Shown: piece by piece, positions 33,408 to 43,300 of the stretch
How the letters are laid out: each line of letters begins with the position of its first letter
Position numbering within the stretch: position 1 is the stretch's first letter
Assembly (NCBI RefSeq): GCF_000025305.1
Contig: NC_013740.1
Coordinates: 1,922,001 to 1,986,000 of the forward strand
From: Acidaminococcus fermentans DSM 20731
GTDB taxonomy: Bacteria > Bacillota > Negativicutes > Acidaminococcales > Acidaminococcaceae
Length of the DNA stretch: 64,000 nt
Direction of reading: 5' to 3'
The notes under the pieces: generated by a model
Database searches by the model: none
What the model saw: only the letters and a program-made list of their open reading frames with translations
Told to the model about the DNA's origin: nothing
Made by a program: the position numbers and the translations under genes

Positions 33408-35304
33408 CTATTCTTCCAAATCTATCAGAATAATCCCTATTGTACTTGGGATTGCCAAATATTTGCCAACTCCTCCCTCTGCTGCACTCTTATTAATTTT
33501 ATAAGTTACTACAGCTTTGCCTAAGGTTATAGATGCTTTTTTCAATAACTCTTCAGTAGATGTGCTCTCATTATAATTTTGCACCAAGTTACCTGCAGCA
33601 TCTAAAACAGCAACTGTTCGTAGTGAAAATATTTTGTTGGAAACAATGATATTTTCAGCCTCACCAATCACCTGATTCTCAAATACCTTAGTTAAATTCC
33701 TAAGCATATAAGATAGTTGTAAAAATTTTTTGGCTCTTAGCAAATTATTTTGCATACTGTCATTTTCATCTACAACAAATTCTATACCACTGTTATCGTA
33801 TTTTGTCAGCTTATTTAATTCGTAAATGAGTCGCTCTTCCATCACCTCTTTTTCAGGATTAGGATCATCCATACTATTTTGTAGACTAATATCAACATAT
33901 TTTTTTAGAATCTCATATTTTTCCGCGTTTGTTTCTGCATTCTCCATTTCATCAGCAAACGCTTCTTGTTCCATGTGATAAAGATGATTATACAGTTCAG
34001 TGCTAATAGTAGAAGACACGCCAGTTTCTGTATCACCACCTAGAATTTTACCAACAGTACCTCCAAGTACGCCAACAGCAAGCAAGCGAACTGACGGGTC
34101 TTTGATTTTCTTCATACTGTGTTGCATATATTCCAAAAAAGCAGTACTTCCGGCTCCTGCTATAAAATTGCCATTCAAAGCATAGGAAGTTATCCCATCA
34201 AAAAAGGTATTCAGGATTTTTTTCGTGTTCTTAGGAACTCTGCCGGCAAGACTCCCAATATATGAATGGGCTATTCTTTGAAATACTTGTGCTGTTTCTT
34301 GTTTTTCCTGTATTCTTTCTTTATCAAATATTTTTTCCAATCTTGCTGCCGTATCTTCCAGATTCCTATTTAAATCTATCAGGTCTTTTGACTTGGCAGA
34401 GTCTTTTAGCAGAATGGTTCCTGGTGCAATTCCAGATTTTGTTCTACTGTGTTTTTCGTCTTTAACCTCTGGACTAAATTGAGAATTCAAAGGGGATATC
34501 TTTATGTTCGTGCTTTTTTTCACTTCAACCCCAATTCCCATTCCAATTTGACTACCCTTGTACGCCGCTTTGTTTTCCACATCTTCCCAGCTGAGGGTTC
34601 CCGTTTCCAGACGGTTCTTTTCTGCCGGGGCATCGCTGTGGATCACGGCTCCCTTCAAATGGGTATTGCCCCCTGCCTGGATCTGGAACCCCTGGTCTCC
34701 TGCATAGATCCCCGCCTGTTCCGTCACACTTTCGTAATCGGAACGAAGGATCTGTTTCTGGGCGCTGCCACTTCCGGAAACATGGCCTCCTCCGGCAGAG
34801 ACGGAAATTCCCCCTCCGGTATTCCGGCTGGCATAGGTTTCCCGGTCCTGGAGGCTTTCCAGACGCAGATTCCTTCCGGCTTCCACCTGTACCTGCCGTC
34901 CTTCCATCCGGCTCCCGGTCAGGAGAGTGTCCCGGCCGCTGACGGTATGGAGCTGTTCCTGGGCCTTTACTGTACTTCCCTCATAGGTCATGCGGCTTTC
35001 TTTTTCGTTCTCCCGGCCCTGGTTTCCGTAAAGGTCATATCCGATCCCGGCATGGTTCTTCCCCACGCCCAGAGTCACACCGGCTCCGGCACTTCTGGTG
35101 CTGGAGCTGGTTTCTCTTTCCAGGGTATTTTCTGCCGCTTCCAGGGTAAGGTCTCTGCCGGCTTCCAGGCGGACGTTCTTTCCGGAGAGGGAGGAACCTT
35201 TCAGTGCCAGGTTTTCCTCTGCCCCGACGGATACGTTTTCCTTCCCGGCAATCCGGCTTCCTTTGGCACTGCGGACTTCCGCCTCGCTCCGGCTGATCAG
35301 AAAG
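33408..35304 (-). CDS. Orphan tpsA/cdiA 3' cassette 3 (extended 5' part)
   Basis: This cassette keeps more of the parent hemagglutinin than the others. From about 35304 the frame reads through beta-helix repeats (SAKGSRIAGKENVSVGAEEN, LALKGSSLSGKNVRLEAGRD) into the shared block. The pretoxin region then differs strongly from cassettes 1 and 4 (IDLNRNLEDTAARLEKIFDK, then VRLLAVGVLGGTVGKILGGD). The unique C-terminus of about 170 residues ends in GVGKYLAIPSTIGIILIDLEE. I do not recognise the toxin. No ATG or ribosome site precedes the frame; a GTG at 35078 is the only late start. Confidence 0.7.
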
Positions 35305-35419
35305 AAAATATTATCGTCATTATTGCTTCATTTGTCCTTTCTGATTCCCATTGGCGCTTCCTAAAACAGTGTTGGAGACCCGGATTCCAAATTTGAACAG
35401 TTTAGCTCACTGGTTTCTG

Positions 35420-35893
35420 CTACATTTCGAATATATATCTACATATTATTTTTTCCCCATCTTTTATAATCTTATTCAAAATATGCATTTCATTATCATT
35501 GAATTTCGGAATATAAGGTCCCACATCTTTTTTCTTAAATAAATTACAACCATGAAATAATTTATAATATATTCTATTTACAACAGGACTTTTTCTATTT
35601 CCAAGGAAATTTATTCCTAATGTCTTAGTAATATCAGCTGTTAAATTCCAAAAATCCAATACATTTCCTAAGTTATTATTAATAACTTTTATTTTTTCAA
35701 ATTTACATATATATTTATTATTTATATCCAAATTTATATTTTTAGAACATGCATAACTCAGTGCTTCTCTTTCACTTTTAAAAGTCACAATTTTACGATT
35801 AATATCACAGTATATTCTGTCTGTACGATTTGTCATCCAAATGCAATATTTTACTATATTATTGGAACTAAATCCAAGAAGATAGTACTCCAT
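35420..35893 (-). CDS. Candidate immunity protein for cassette 4 (soluble, 157 residues)
   Basis: This protein has no membrane segment and is rich in Asn, Ile and Lys (AT-rich DNA). It begins MEYYLLGFSSNNIVKYCIWM two bases after the cassette-4 stop codon. An exported signal is absent, so it should act in the cytoplasm, which fits a nuclease toxin. No family was recognised by eye. Immunity is inferred from adjacency and size. Confidence 0.6.
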   Translation of the reverse strand: MEYYLLGFSSNNIVKYCIWMTNRTDRIYCDINRKIVTFKSEREALSYACSKNINLDINNKYICKFEKIKVINNNLGNVLDFWNLTADITKTLGINFLGNRKSPVVNRIYYKLFHGCNLFKKKDVGPYIPKFNDNEMHILNKIIKDGEKIICRYIFEM

Positions 35894-35895
35894 AT

Positions 35896-37500
35896 TTATG
35901 ATTCCTTTCGATCCCCATATTTTCTAACTTTATTATATTCACTGCCCGGCCCTTTAGGATAATTATTTTCACCATAATGTCCATCTAGAGCTCTTTTAGC
36001 AAAGTCATTACCAGATTCATTTTCTCTCTTTTGATATCCTTCATTTATAACCCATGAAGGTATATCATCGGCCGCATTTTTATGTGACTGTCGTGTTTTT
36101 TTAGCAAAAGTTACTAAATCTTCAGGCAACAAATTTTCATTTGCAATAATTGTCTCAGCCATTTCATCCGTAAAGTCATCGTACATTTCAACAAGTTCAC
36201 TAGTATTTGAATCAATAACTCCAATTACATTTCCAACAGCATCAACAATTTGCTTTCTTCCTTCTTCAACCTGAATTAATGTCAGCCCAACTATTAACAA
36301 ACTTGTATCGTCATAAACATTATTGATTGATTCATCATTCCACTTTGTCTCCCCAAGGCTCACATTGCTCCCGATGCTGCTTTCTCCGGTCACTGCCCCC
36401 ACAGCACTTCCTACCGCGGCGCTGATGGCCTGGACCAGGTCCGGGTGCTTTTCCACCCATGCTTTCCCTTTGGCGTCCAGAATACGGCCGTTTACGTATT
36501 CTCCCACACCTCCGGCCAGGGATCCGGTTGCGATCTTTCCGCCTGCCAGGGAGCTGAGCAGCCCTCCGAAAATGCTGTGGGCCAGGATCTTTTCATCACT
36601 GCCTTCCTGCCAACCTTTCCGTGCAGCCAGTTCATGGATGGCCCGGTTCCCCACTTTGCTCAGTTCGTTCACCAGTTCCTGCTTTTCCTGGACTTTCTCC
36701 TTGTCAAAGATGGTCGCCAGTTTCTGGAGGCTGTTTTTCGTGTCCCGGTTCAGCTGTTTTACCGGCTGGATCTGTTTTTCTCCCTCCCGGACGATGATGC
36801 TTCCGGCAGAGATACCGGCTTTTGTGGTGCTTTCTGCCCGTCCTTTGACAGTGCTCACCACTTCAGGATAGAGTCCCCGTTCATTGAGTTTCCGCCGGTC
36901 TTCCTGTCCGGTCCGGGTAGTGGCAGAAAAGGCCACACCCTGTCCATCTGCTTTGTAGGACGCCTTGTTTTCTACATCTTCCCAGCTGAGGGTTCCCGTT
37001 TCCAGACGGTTCTTTTCTGCCGGGGCATCGCTGTGGATCACAGCTCCCTTCAAGTGGGTATGGCTCCCTGCCTGGATCTGGAACCCCTGGTCTCCTGCAT
37101 AGATCCCCGCCTGTTCCGTCACACTTTCGTAATCGGAACGAAGGATCTGTTTCTGGGCGCTGCCACTTCCGGAAACATGGCCTCCTCCGGCAGAGACGGA
37201 AATTCCCCCTCCGGTATTCCGGCTGGCATAGGTTTCCCGGTCCTGGAGGCTTTCCAGACGCAGATTCCTTCCGGCTTCCACCTGTACCTGCCGTCCTTCC
37301 ATCCGGCTCCCGGTCAGGAGAGTGTCCCGGCCGCTGACGGTATGGAGCTGTTCCTGGGCCTTTACTGTACTTCCCTCATAGGTCATGCGGCTTTCTTTTT
37401 CGTTCTCCCGGCCCTGGTTTCCGTAAAGGTCATACCCGATGCCGGCATGGTTCTTCCCCACGCCCACAGTTACACCGGCTCCGGCACTTCTGGTACTGGT
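35896..37500 (-). CDS. Orphan tpsA/cdiA 3' cassette 4 with a probable RNase-type polymorphic toxin tail
   Basis: The shared block runs from about 37500 to the SSIGSNVSLGETKWN point, nearly identical at DNA level to cassette 1. The unique end carries PSWVINEGYQKRENESGNDF followed by AKRALDGHYGENNYPKGPGS and EYNKVRKYGDR. The R-x-x-E-S-G-x-D-F-A-x-R ... G-P-G-S-E-Y-x-K-x-x-K-x-G-D-R pattern recurs at the C-termini of many polymorphic toxins and is usually assigned to nucleases; this is my recollection of the pattern. There is no ribosome site; a GTG at 37467 is the only late start. Confidence 0.72.
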   Translation of the reverse strand, partial: TSTRSAGAGVTVGVGKNHAGIGYDLYGNQGRENEKESRMTYEGSTVKAQEQLHTVSGRDTLLTGSRMEGRQVQVEAGRNLRLESLQDRETYASRNTGGGISVSAGGGHVSGSGSAQKQILRSDYESVTEQAGIYAGDQGFQIQAGSHTHLKGAVIHSDAPAEKNRLETGTLSWEDVENKASYKADGQGVAFSATTRTGQEDRRKLNERGLYPEVVSTVKGRAESTTKAGISAGSIIVREGEKQIQPVKQLNRDTKNSLQKLATIFDKEKVQEKQELVNELSKVGNRAIHELAARKGWQEGSDEKILAHSIFGGLLSSLAGGKIATGSLAGGVGEYVNGRILDAKGKAWVEKHPDLVQAISAAVGSAVGAVTGESSIGSNVSLGETKWNDESINNVYDDTSLLIVGLTLIQVEEGRKQIVDAVGNVIGVIDSNTSELVEMYDDFTDEMAETIIANENLLPEDLVTFAKKTRQSHKNAADDIPSWVINEGYQKRENESGNDFAKRALDGHYGENNYPKGPGSEYNKVRKYGDRKES

Positions 37501-37681
37501 GTCAGCGTCGGATTTAATTAGCTAAGGGGTGTATTAGCCCGATGATAACACATAATGGGATATTTTCATTCTGGAAAAAGATTGTGAATGTCAACCAAAA
37601 AGTGAGCCACTTGCTCACGAATTTTTGAGCCACTCATGCTCATGAAAAAGTGAGCCATCTGCTCACAAATTTTTGAGCCAC

Positions 37682-38437
37682 TTAAGCATTCGTCATCTTC
37701 CGTTTGCTGCTGTGCAAACGGTAAGACTGTCCATTCATATTTAAAACACTGGAGTGGTAGGTGAGCCGATCGACCAATGCGGCAACCAGCGTCTCGCTGG
37801 CAAACATCTCCGTCCATTTGGAAAACTCCAGGTTTGTCGTAATCACTGTACTGGCTCTTTCACTCCTTTCGGCAATCACTTTGAACAACATTTCAGATTC
37901 TTCCTGGCTGAATCTTGCATAACTTAATTCATCTATGAGCAGCAGGTCTGCTCCGCTCAAAGTTTTTTCCATCTTGCGCAACTGGTAATCATCATGGGCT
38001 TCACATAGCTCAGTTGCCAGCGTTGTGGCATTGCAGAAAATGACCTTCCAGCCCAGCAGACAGGCTTTCACTCCAAGGGCTGTCATCAGATGTGTTTTCC
38101 CCGTCCCCGGATTACCGATCATCACCAGGTTCTCATGCCTCTTTATGAAATCGCAGCTTGCCAGCTGCTTCACATATTCAGGCCGAACATGTTCCAGCCT
38201 TGTGAGATCAAACTCTTCCAGGGTCTTGAGCATGGGAAAGTGCGCTCTCTTCAGCCTGCGTTGCTGCTGTTTTTCCTGACGGGATGCATATTCCCGCTTC
38301 ATCAACCCGAGCACGAATTCTTCCAGGCTTTGTCCGGGGCGGAATTTTTCCGCTGGTTCACCGACGTCTTTGAAAGTGGGAAGTTTAAGCTGTTTCGCAT
38401 AGAAACGGAGTGCTTCCTTTACACCTGCGTCCTGCAC
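37682..38437 (-). CDS. istB: IS21 helper ATPase IstB
   Basis: The 251-residue AAA+ ATPase has a Walker A GNPGTGKTH near residue 105, a Walker B LLLIDELSYA near 168 and sensor residues in STVITTNLEFSKW. IstB oligomerises on target DNA and activates the IstA transposase. Its start overlaps the end of istA by 19 bases, as is usual in this family. Confidence 0.93.
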   Translation of the reverse strand: MQDAGVKEALRFYAKQLKLPTFKDVGEPAEKFRPGQSLEEFVLGLMKREYASRQEKQQQRRLKRAHFPMLKTLEEFDLTRLEHVRPEYVKQLASCDFIKRHENLVMIGNPGTGKTHLMTALGVKACLLGWKVIFCNATTLATELCEAHDDYQLRKMEKTLSGADLLLIDELSYARFSQEESEMLFKVIAERSERASTVITTNLEFSKWTEMFASETLVAALVDRLTYHSSVLNMNGQSYRLHSSKRKMTNA

Positions 38438-39861
38438 ATAGTGCCTCCTTCCTGTAAAAGCTGGTCATACATTGAAAGATCTGTCTGCTGCACTTTTACC
38501 GGGTCGGTAAGGATATGCGCTTTCCTGTCGGAAACCATAAATTGCTCTTTGTGCTCCCAAAAAGCGTTCTCTCCGTCGGCAGCACATAGCCGCAGAATCT
38601 CAACCAGCTGTTCGCTGCTGAATGCATTGGTCTCCAGGAACTGTAGCAGGGCAGCACTGAGGTTCTGCCGTACCGGTTTTGCTTCCAGGATGCTGCGCGG
38701 CTTGTATTCCAGCAACGGCAGATAATGCGCAAGTTTCAGAATCTGCTGGTTTTGCCCATAGTTTCTGGCGTGTTCAGCAATCAGTTCCCCCTTGGCAAAG
38801 ATCCGAATCTGTTCAGCATAGGCTCGCACCGTGACCTCCTGTCCCACATATTTCACGGGCACAGAATAATCGTTAGCGACGAATCGGACAACAGAAAAGG
38901 GTGTTACTCGGCAGACTGCTGCTCTGCTTGCATCAAAAGGGCTGCCCGGCAGTGGGCAGAGACGTTTCTGGTCTTCCAGGAGCAGATCCTTTACAGGGTT
39001 CTCCCGTCCAGGGATTTTATGCGTATTCGCATACACCTTGCATTTATCCAGCAGGAGTCTGTTCAATTCGTCCAGCGCATCTACTCTGGGTACAGGGACA
39101 AAGACATTCCGGCGGACCCAGCCTACGAGATTCTCCACCAGTCCTTTTTCATTTCCACTCCGGACATTGCAGAAAACGGTATGGAAGCAATAATGGGCTG
39201 CAAATGCTTCATACTTTTCCTGGGCAATGGCTTCTTTGCCACCTTTTTCCTTAACGGCTACCCGGTCATTGTCAAAAATGACCTTAGCAGGGACGCCCCC
39301 AAAGAATTCCAGAGCTTTTCTCAATGCTTCAAGTAAAGCTTCCGTATTCTTCCTGCGGAAACAGACCACGAAAGGAGCACAGCTGTAGCAAAGGCGGGCA
39401 CAAAAGAAATTGACTTTAGTACGCACTCCTTTGAGGTAAACCACAGCTTCACCCCAATCAATCTGCATCGCATCACCTGGAAGGTGAGCCAAAGGGACGA
39501 AGGCTTCCTGAAGATTGCCACGTAACAGATGAACGCAGCGCCGGACTGTGCTTGCACCTCCTGTAAATCCAGTTCCTTCTACCAGGCGGTCATAAATCCG
39601 CTTGGCTGTGTGGTGCTGCTTCTTATTGGGTTCTTTCGCATCTTCATCCAGACAGCTCTGGATGAATCGAGTCACCTCCTCTGTAATCACTGCAGATGTC
39701 CGATGATATTCGCAGCGGATGCCCGGGAGTGCATTTCCTTTGCAATACTTGGCCACAGTATTACGGGAGATATGCATTTCTCTGGCAATCTGGCGGATAG
39801 ATTTTCCATCGCGAATGTACATCTGGCGAATTTGACCATAATCTTTCATAGTGATGACCAT
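38419..39861 (-). CDS. istA: IS21 transposase IstA
   Basis: The 480-residue transposase has an N-terminal helix-turn-helix (KSIRQIAREMHISRNTVAKY) and a DDE integrase core: Asp in MQIDWGEAV, Asp in VIFDNDRVAV and Glu in NEKGLVENLVGWVRRN. A C-terminal beta domain (VRFVANDYSVPVKYVGQEV) follows. The frame may start at either of two Met codons (MVITMKDYG). It catalyses cut-and-paste or copy-out steps together with IstB. Confidence 0.93.
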   Translation of the reverse strand: MVITMKDYGQIRQMYIRDGKSIRQIAREMHISRNTVAKYCKGNALPGIRCEYHRTSAVITEEVTRFIQSCLDEDAKEPNKKQHHTAKRIYDRLVEGTGFTGGASTVRRCVHLLRGNLQEAFVPLAHLPGDAMQIDWGEAVVYLKGVRTKVNFFCARLCYSCAPFVVCFRRKNTEALLEALRKALEFFGGVPAKVIFDNDRVAVKEKGGKEAIAQEKYEAFAAHYCFHTVFCNVRSGNEKGLVENLVGWVRRNVFVPVPRVDALDELNRLLLDKCKVYANTHKIPGRENPVKDLLLEDQKRLCPLPGSPFDASRAAVCRVTPFSVVRFVANDYSVPVKYVGQEVTVRAYAEQIRIFAKGELIAEHARNYGQNQQILKLAHYLPLLEYKPRSILEAKPVRQNLSAALLQFLETNAFSSEQLVEILRLCAADGENAFWEHKEQFMVSDRKAHILTDPVKVQQTDLSMYDQLLQEGGTMCRTQV

Positions 39862-39945
39862 CCTAACATCAATCCCCTTAGAATCAAATTACTGACTCTA
39901 GTATAGGGGAACTTGTTTCAGAGTGGCTCACTTTTATATTAGCAT

Positions 39946-40320
39946 TCACAAAAGATAAACAATTATATACAACGTCCATATTAAAATATTAATAAAAGCA
40001 CTATATCGATACCCATTTTTAAAAGCTTCATATTTTTTTAAATTTAATATTTCTTTATTCTCTTCAATAACTTTTAATCCTTTAAAAACTAGTAGGTAGC
40101 TCAATCCCCAAAAACACCAAGGATTATAGTAGAATAACATCCTTTTTAAGCAGAAATTTACTACGAGCATGGCTAAAAAATAAATTTGCATGAGGGTTCC
40201 TAGGATTAATATAAAAACACCATTATCATTTTTTCTCTTACTACGCAAACTTTCATATGTCGTTTTCATCACAATGCCGCCAAGTACAAACACTGCACAA
40301 GTTAGAAACAAAGCATTCAT
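39946..40320 (-). CDS. Four-helix membrane immunity candidate of the main tpsA, 3' end replaced by the IS21 insertion
   Basis: The 124-residue protein has four predicted membrane helices and starts one base after the tpsA stop codon, as expected for the immunity partner of the toxin at the TpsA C-terminus. The stop codon TGA lies inside the IS21 end. Reading across the empty site (one AAAGAT copy) gives ...VYLFPE then stop, so the insertion swaps the last three residues (FPE) for a single Leu and is probably harmless to the protein. Confidence 0.65.
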   Translation of the reverse strand: MNALFLTCAVFVLGGIVMKTTYESLRSKRKNDNGVFILILGTLMQIYFLAMLVVNFCLKRMLFYYNPWCFWGLSYLLVFKGLKVIEENKEILNLKKYEAFKNGYRYSAFINILIWTLYIIVYLL

Positions 40321-40321
40321 T

Positions 40322-43300
40322 TCACTCCTCCAAATTAAATATATTTTTCTTAAGATAATAACTAATGTAGTCTCCTAAACTTGCCCCCATACTTTGTGCT
40401 AAGGTTTTTCCAATAAATATCATCAATACTGGTTTGTTATAATTAAGTCCAGCATTCCAATTTATTGTTTTGATTAAGTTTACTCCTAATACATCACCTA
40501 AAGCAGAACCAGCAGTATCACTAATAACGGCTATCCCTAATTTTTTCCCCTCATAATTTTTGCTTTCTTCCACAATCGAAATTACAAAAGATGCTTTTCC
40601 TGCTAACCCAGCCGGTATTTTACCATAAAAGCCATTATTTAATTCAATACTTTGATCAATAGAACTAATAGCTAAATTAATATTAAGTGCATTTCTTAAA
40701 TCAAACCATTTTTCCGCTTCATTTAAAGATGTTGTATCAATAATCGTTTTATTATAAAAAGTTGAACTTAATAAATCTATAGAGTATTCATTTAGTTTAT
40801 TCATCCATCCAGTTTGAGGCCCTATTTTCGTGTTTATGATATTCCATAATTCCGGATTATCGTAATTGTATTCCACACCAAACCCCTTAGCATACTGAGC
40901 CAACGCATAGCTCAGACCTTGGTCAGTATTGATACCTTGTGCATTGAAAAAATCTTCCAAAGAAGAATAATTGATAATCTGAGAAGAAATGATTGGATTT
41001 CCGCCTTCTTTTAGTTCTGTACTGATATAATCCGTGTTCAGGCCATCATTGTAATACAAGTCCTTAGCACAATAATATTTTAATTTCTGGACAAACTCTT
41101 CTTGCGTCAATTCACCATTTTCATATTTTTCGATATCACGTAAAAGATATTGCTGGTCCTCATGTGGCAGGAAATTGTACCTTGTCCCGCTTCCTGCAGA
41201 CGCTGTTCCCATTCTCCAGTCTCCGCCGACCAATTTTGCTGCCGTGCCGCCAATTACCATACTTGCCCATTGTTGCAGCTGCGGGTTCGTTCCAGTCCAT
41301 TTAGCCATTTCTTTTTGCATCAGTTCATTAACTGCAGCTGCACCCCCTCCAACTATAAATTGATTTCCTGTCAATTTTCCCATGATTCCACCAATCATTG
41401 CATGGAGAGTCGTTTTTTCGATTCCTCCCTCTTTCCATCCATTTTTTAGGCCTATATCCCCAATCGTGCGAAAAGCCAAAGCTCCAAAGGCTCCCGCCAA
41501 TTCTTTCCGTTCCCTGATTTTTTGTTTATCAAATATCTCTCCCAGCTTTTGGAGTGCCTGTTGGGTATTACGGTTCAATTTATCCAATTCTTGCTTTTGT
41601 TCTTCGGAATTTCGAATTGTCATATTTCCTTGCGCTATTCCTGACAAAGTTTCACTGCTTTTTCTACCTTTCACGGGAGTATCCTGGATTGGTGCAATAC
41701 CGCCATAATAAGTGGTTCCATTTTTCCCACGGATTCCGCTGATTCCGCTTTGCATACCCTCACTGTTTATAGAATATGCGGCTTCATTCCTCAAGTCTTC
41801 ATATCGCAGGGTTCCTGTAGACAGAGTATTTTTTGCTGTTTCTGCCTGGCTGCTTATGACAGCGCCTTTTAAACCTGTTTCTTTCCCTACTTCCAGGGCA
41901 AAACCGTTTTGGCCGGCATAAATCCCGGTCTGTTCTTTCACGCTCCGGTACCGGCTTTCTGTGTTTTCTCGCGACAGGCTTCCCATGCCGCTGAGCGTAC
42001 CAGCTCCCAAACCATAATCGGCGGAGAAGCCGGCAGACTTCCGTTTTTCCTGATACGTATGAGTATCCTGCAAACTATCCAGCTGCAGATTTCCGCTTAC
42101 CTGGCCGTTTACGCTTTCCCCAGAAAGGGTGCCTCCCGCTATATGGATATCTTTTCCAGTAGTAAAAGTAAGTTTTCGGTCTGCTTGTACAGCAGCATTT
42201 GTATAATAACTTTTTTCTTCCTGGCTTGTTCCCTTCACCATGCCGCCTTCTGCCGAGATTCCCACCAGACCGGTCCTTCCCATGGAAATTCCCACGTTTC
42301 CGCCTTTTGCGCTTTCCTTTTCCTGAATCGTTTCCTGATTCTTCCCGGCCTGCAGGAAGATATTTTCTCCAGCTGACAATTCCACGTTCTGTCCGGAAAC
42401 CTGGCTTCCTTTCAGCAGGATATCCTTGCCATCTGCCTTCAGGGTTACGTTGCCTCCCGCCTGCACCTGGCTGCCACTGGCACGCGTTCCATTGATTTCC
42501 ACCGCATGGGAGCTATGCTGGGTTCCCATGCCCAAGTTCAGGGTCACTGCCGTTTTCCCCACAAAAGGCAGCTTTTCTTTAGCCGCTTTCATCTTATCAA
42601 AGGCTTCACTGGCTTGCTTCCCTTTGCCAAAGATATTGGCATAGCGATACTCCTGGGCTGCTTTTTGTGCTGTATCCCAGCTTTTCTGGATGTCACCCAG
42701 CCCTTTGGCTGTACTGAGGGCGGCCTCCGTACCATATAAAGCAGCCAGTCGGCCATCCCGCACTGTACCGGCTCTTTGCGCCAGAGTTGATACTGTACCC
42801 GCAGCATCCATATAATCTCCACCCAGCGATGCCGTGAGACCGGTCCGCCGATATTCCTGTTTTTCCTGATAGTGATAGGTGTCTTCCGCATTTTCAACCT
42901 GGATTTCTTTCCCGGAGAGGGTAATATCCTTACTGGCCAATATGCTGCTTCCCCATGTCTGCAGGCGATTTCCCGCCTCCAAATTCACATTTCCCCCGAG
43001 GCTTCCCAGCGTGCTCCCCACCTGGGTATGGGTTTCCTGCTGCACCTGCCCGCTTTTCTTTTCGCTGCCGATCAGGATGCCCATTCCGGCTCCCATGAGA
43101 CCTTTTCTCTTTGTCTTCTGATAGACTCCAGAGATATCTTTCTGGTCCACCGTATCCAGACTCAAATCACCACCTGCCTGCAGGCGGATATCTCCATCTG
43201 CGGCCATAGAAGTTCCTCTCAGGGTAAAATCGTTTCCTGCTTTGGCCATGAGACTTTTCCCGCTGAGGGCTCTGCCCAGGATGACTTCGTGCTGTTCATC

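Larger units (their letters stand above)
37583..39950. mobile_element. IS21-family insertion sequence, 2368 bp
   Basis: Ends read TGTGAATG inward on both sides and continue into related AAAAGTGAGCCACT repeats. The flanks carry a perfect 6-bp target duplication AAAGAT at 37577-37582 and 39951-39956. Inside are istA and istB on the minus strand. Three spaced copies of the GTGAGCCAC...TGCTCAC repeat at the istB-side end are typical multiple transposase-binding sites. Both genes are intact, so the element may be active, and the clean duplication points to a recent insertion. Confidence 0.92.

Noticed and set aside
37598-37685. Three spaced direct repeats (GTGAGCCAC...GAGCCACT) that could suggest a small CRISPR array
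   Set aside because: They lie at the end of the IS21 element, match the element's terminal repeats and are separated by only a few bases, as expected for transposase-binding sites.
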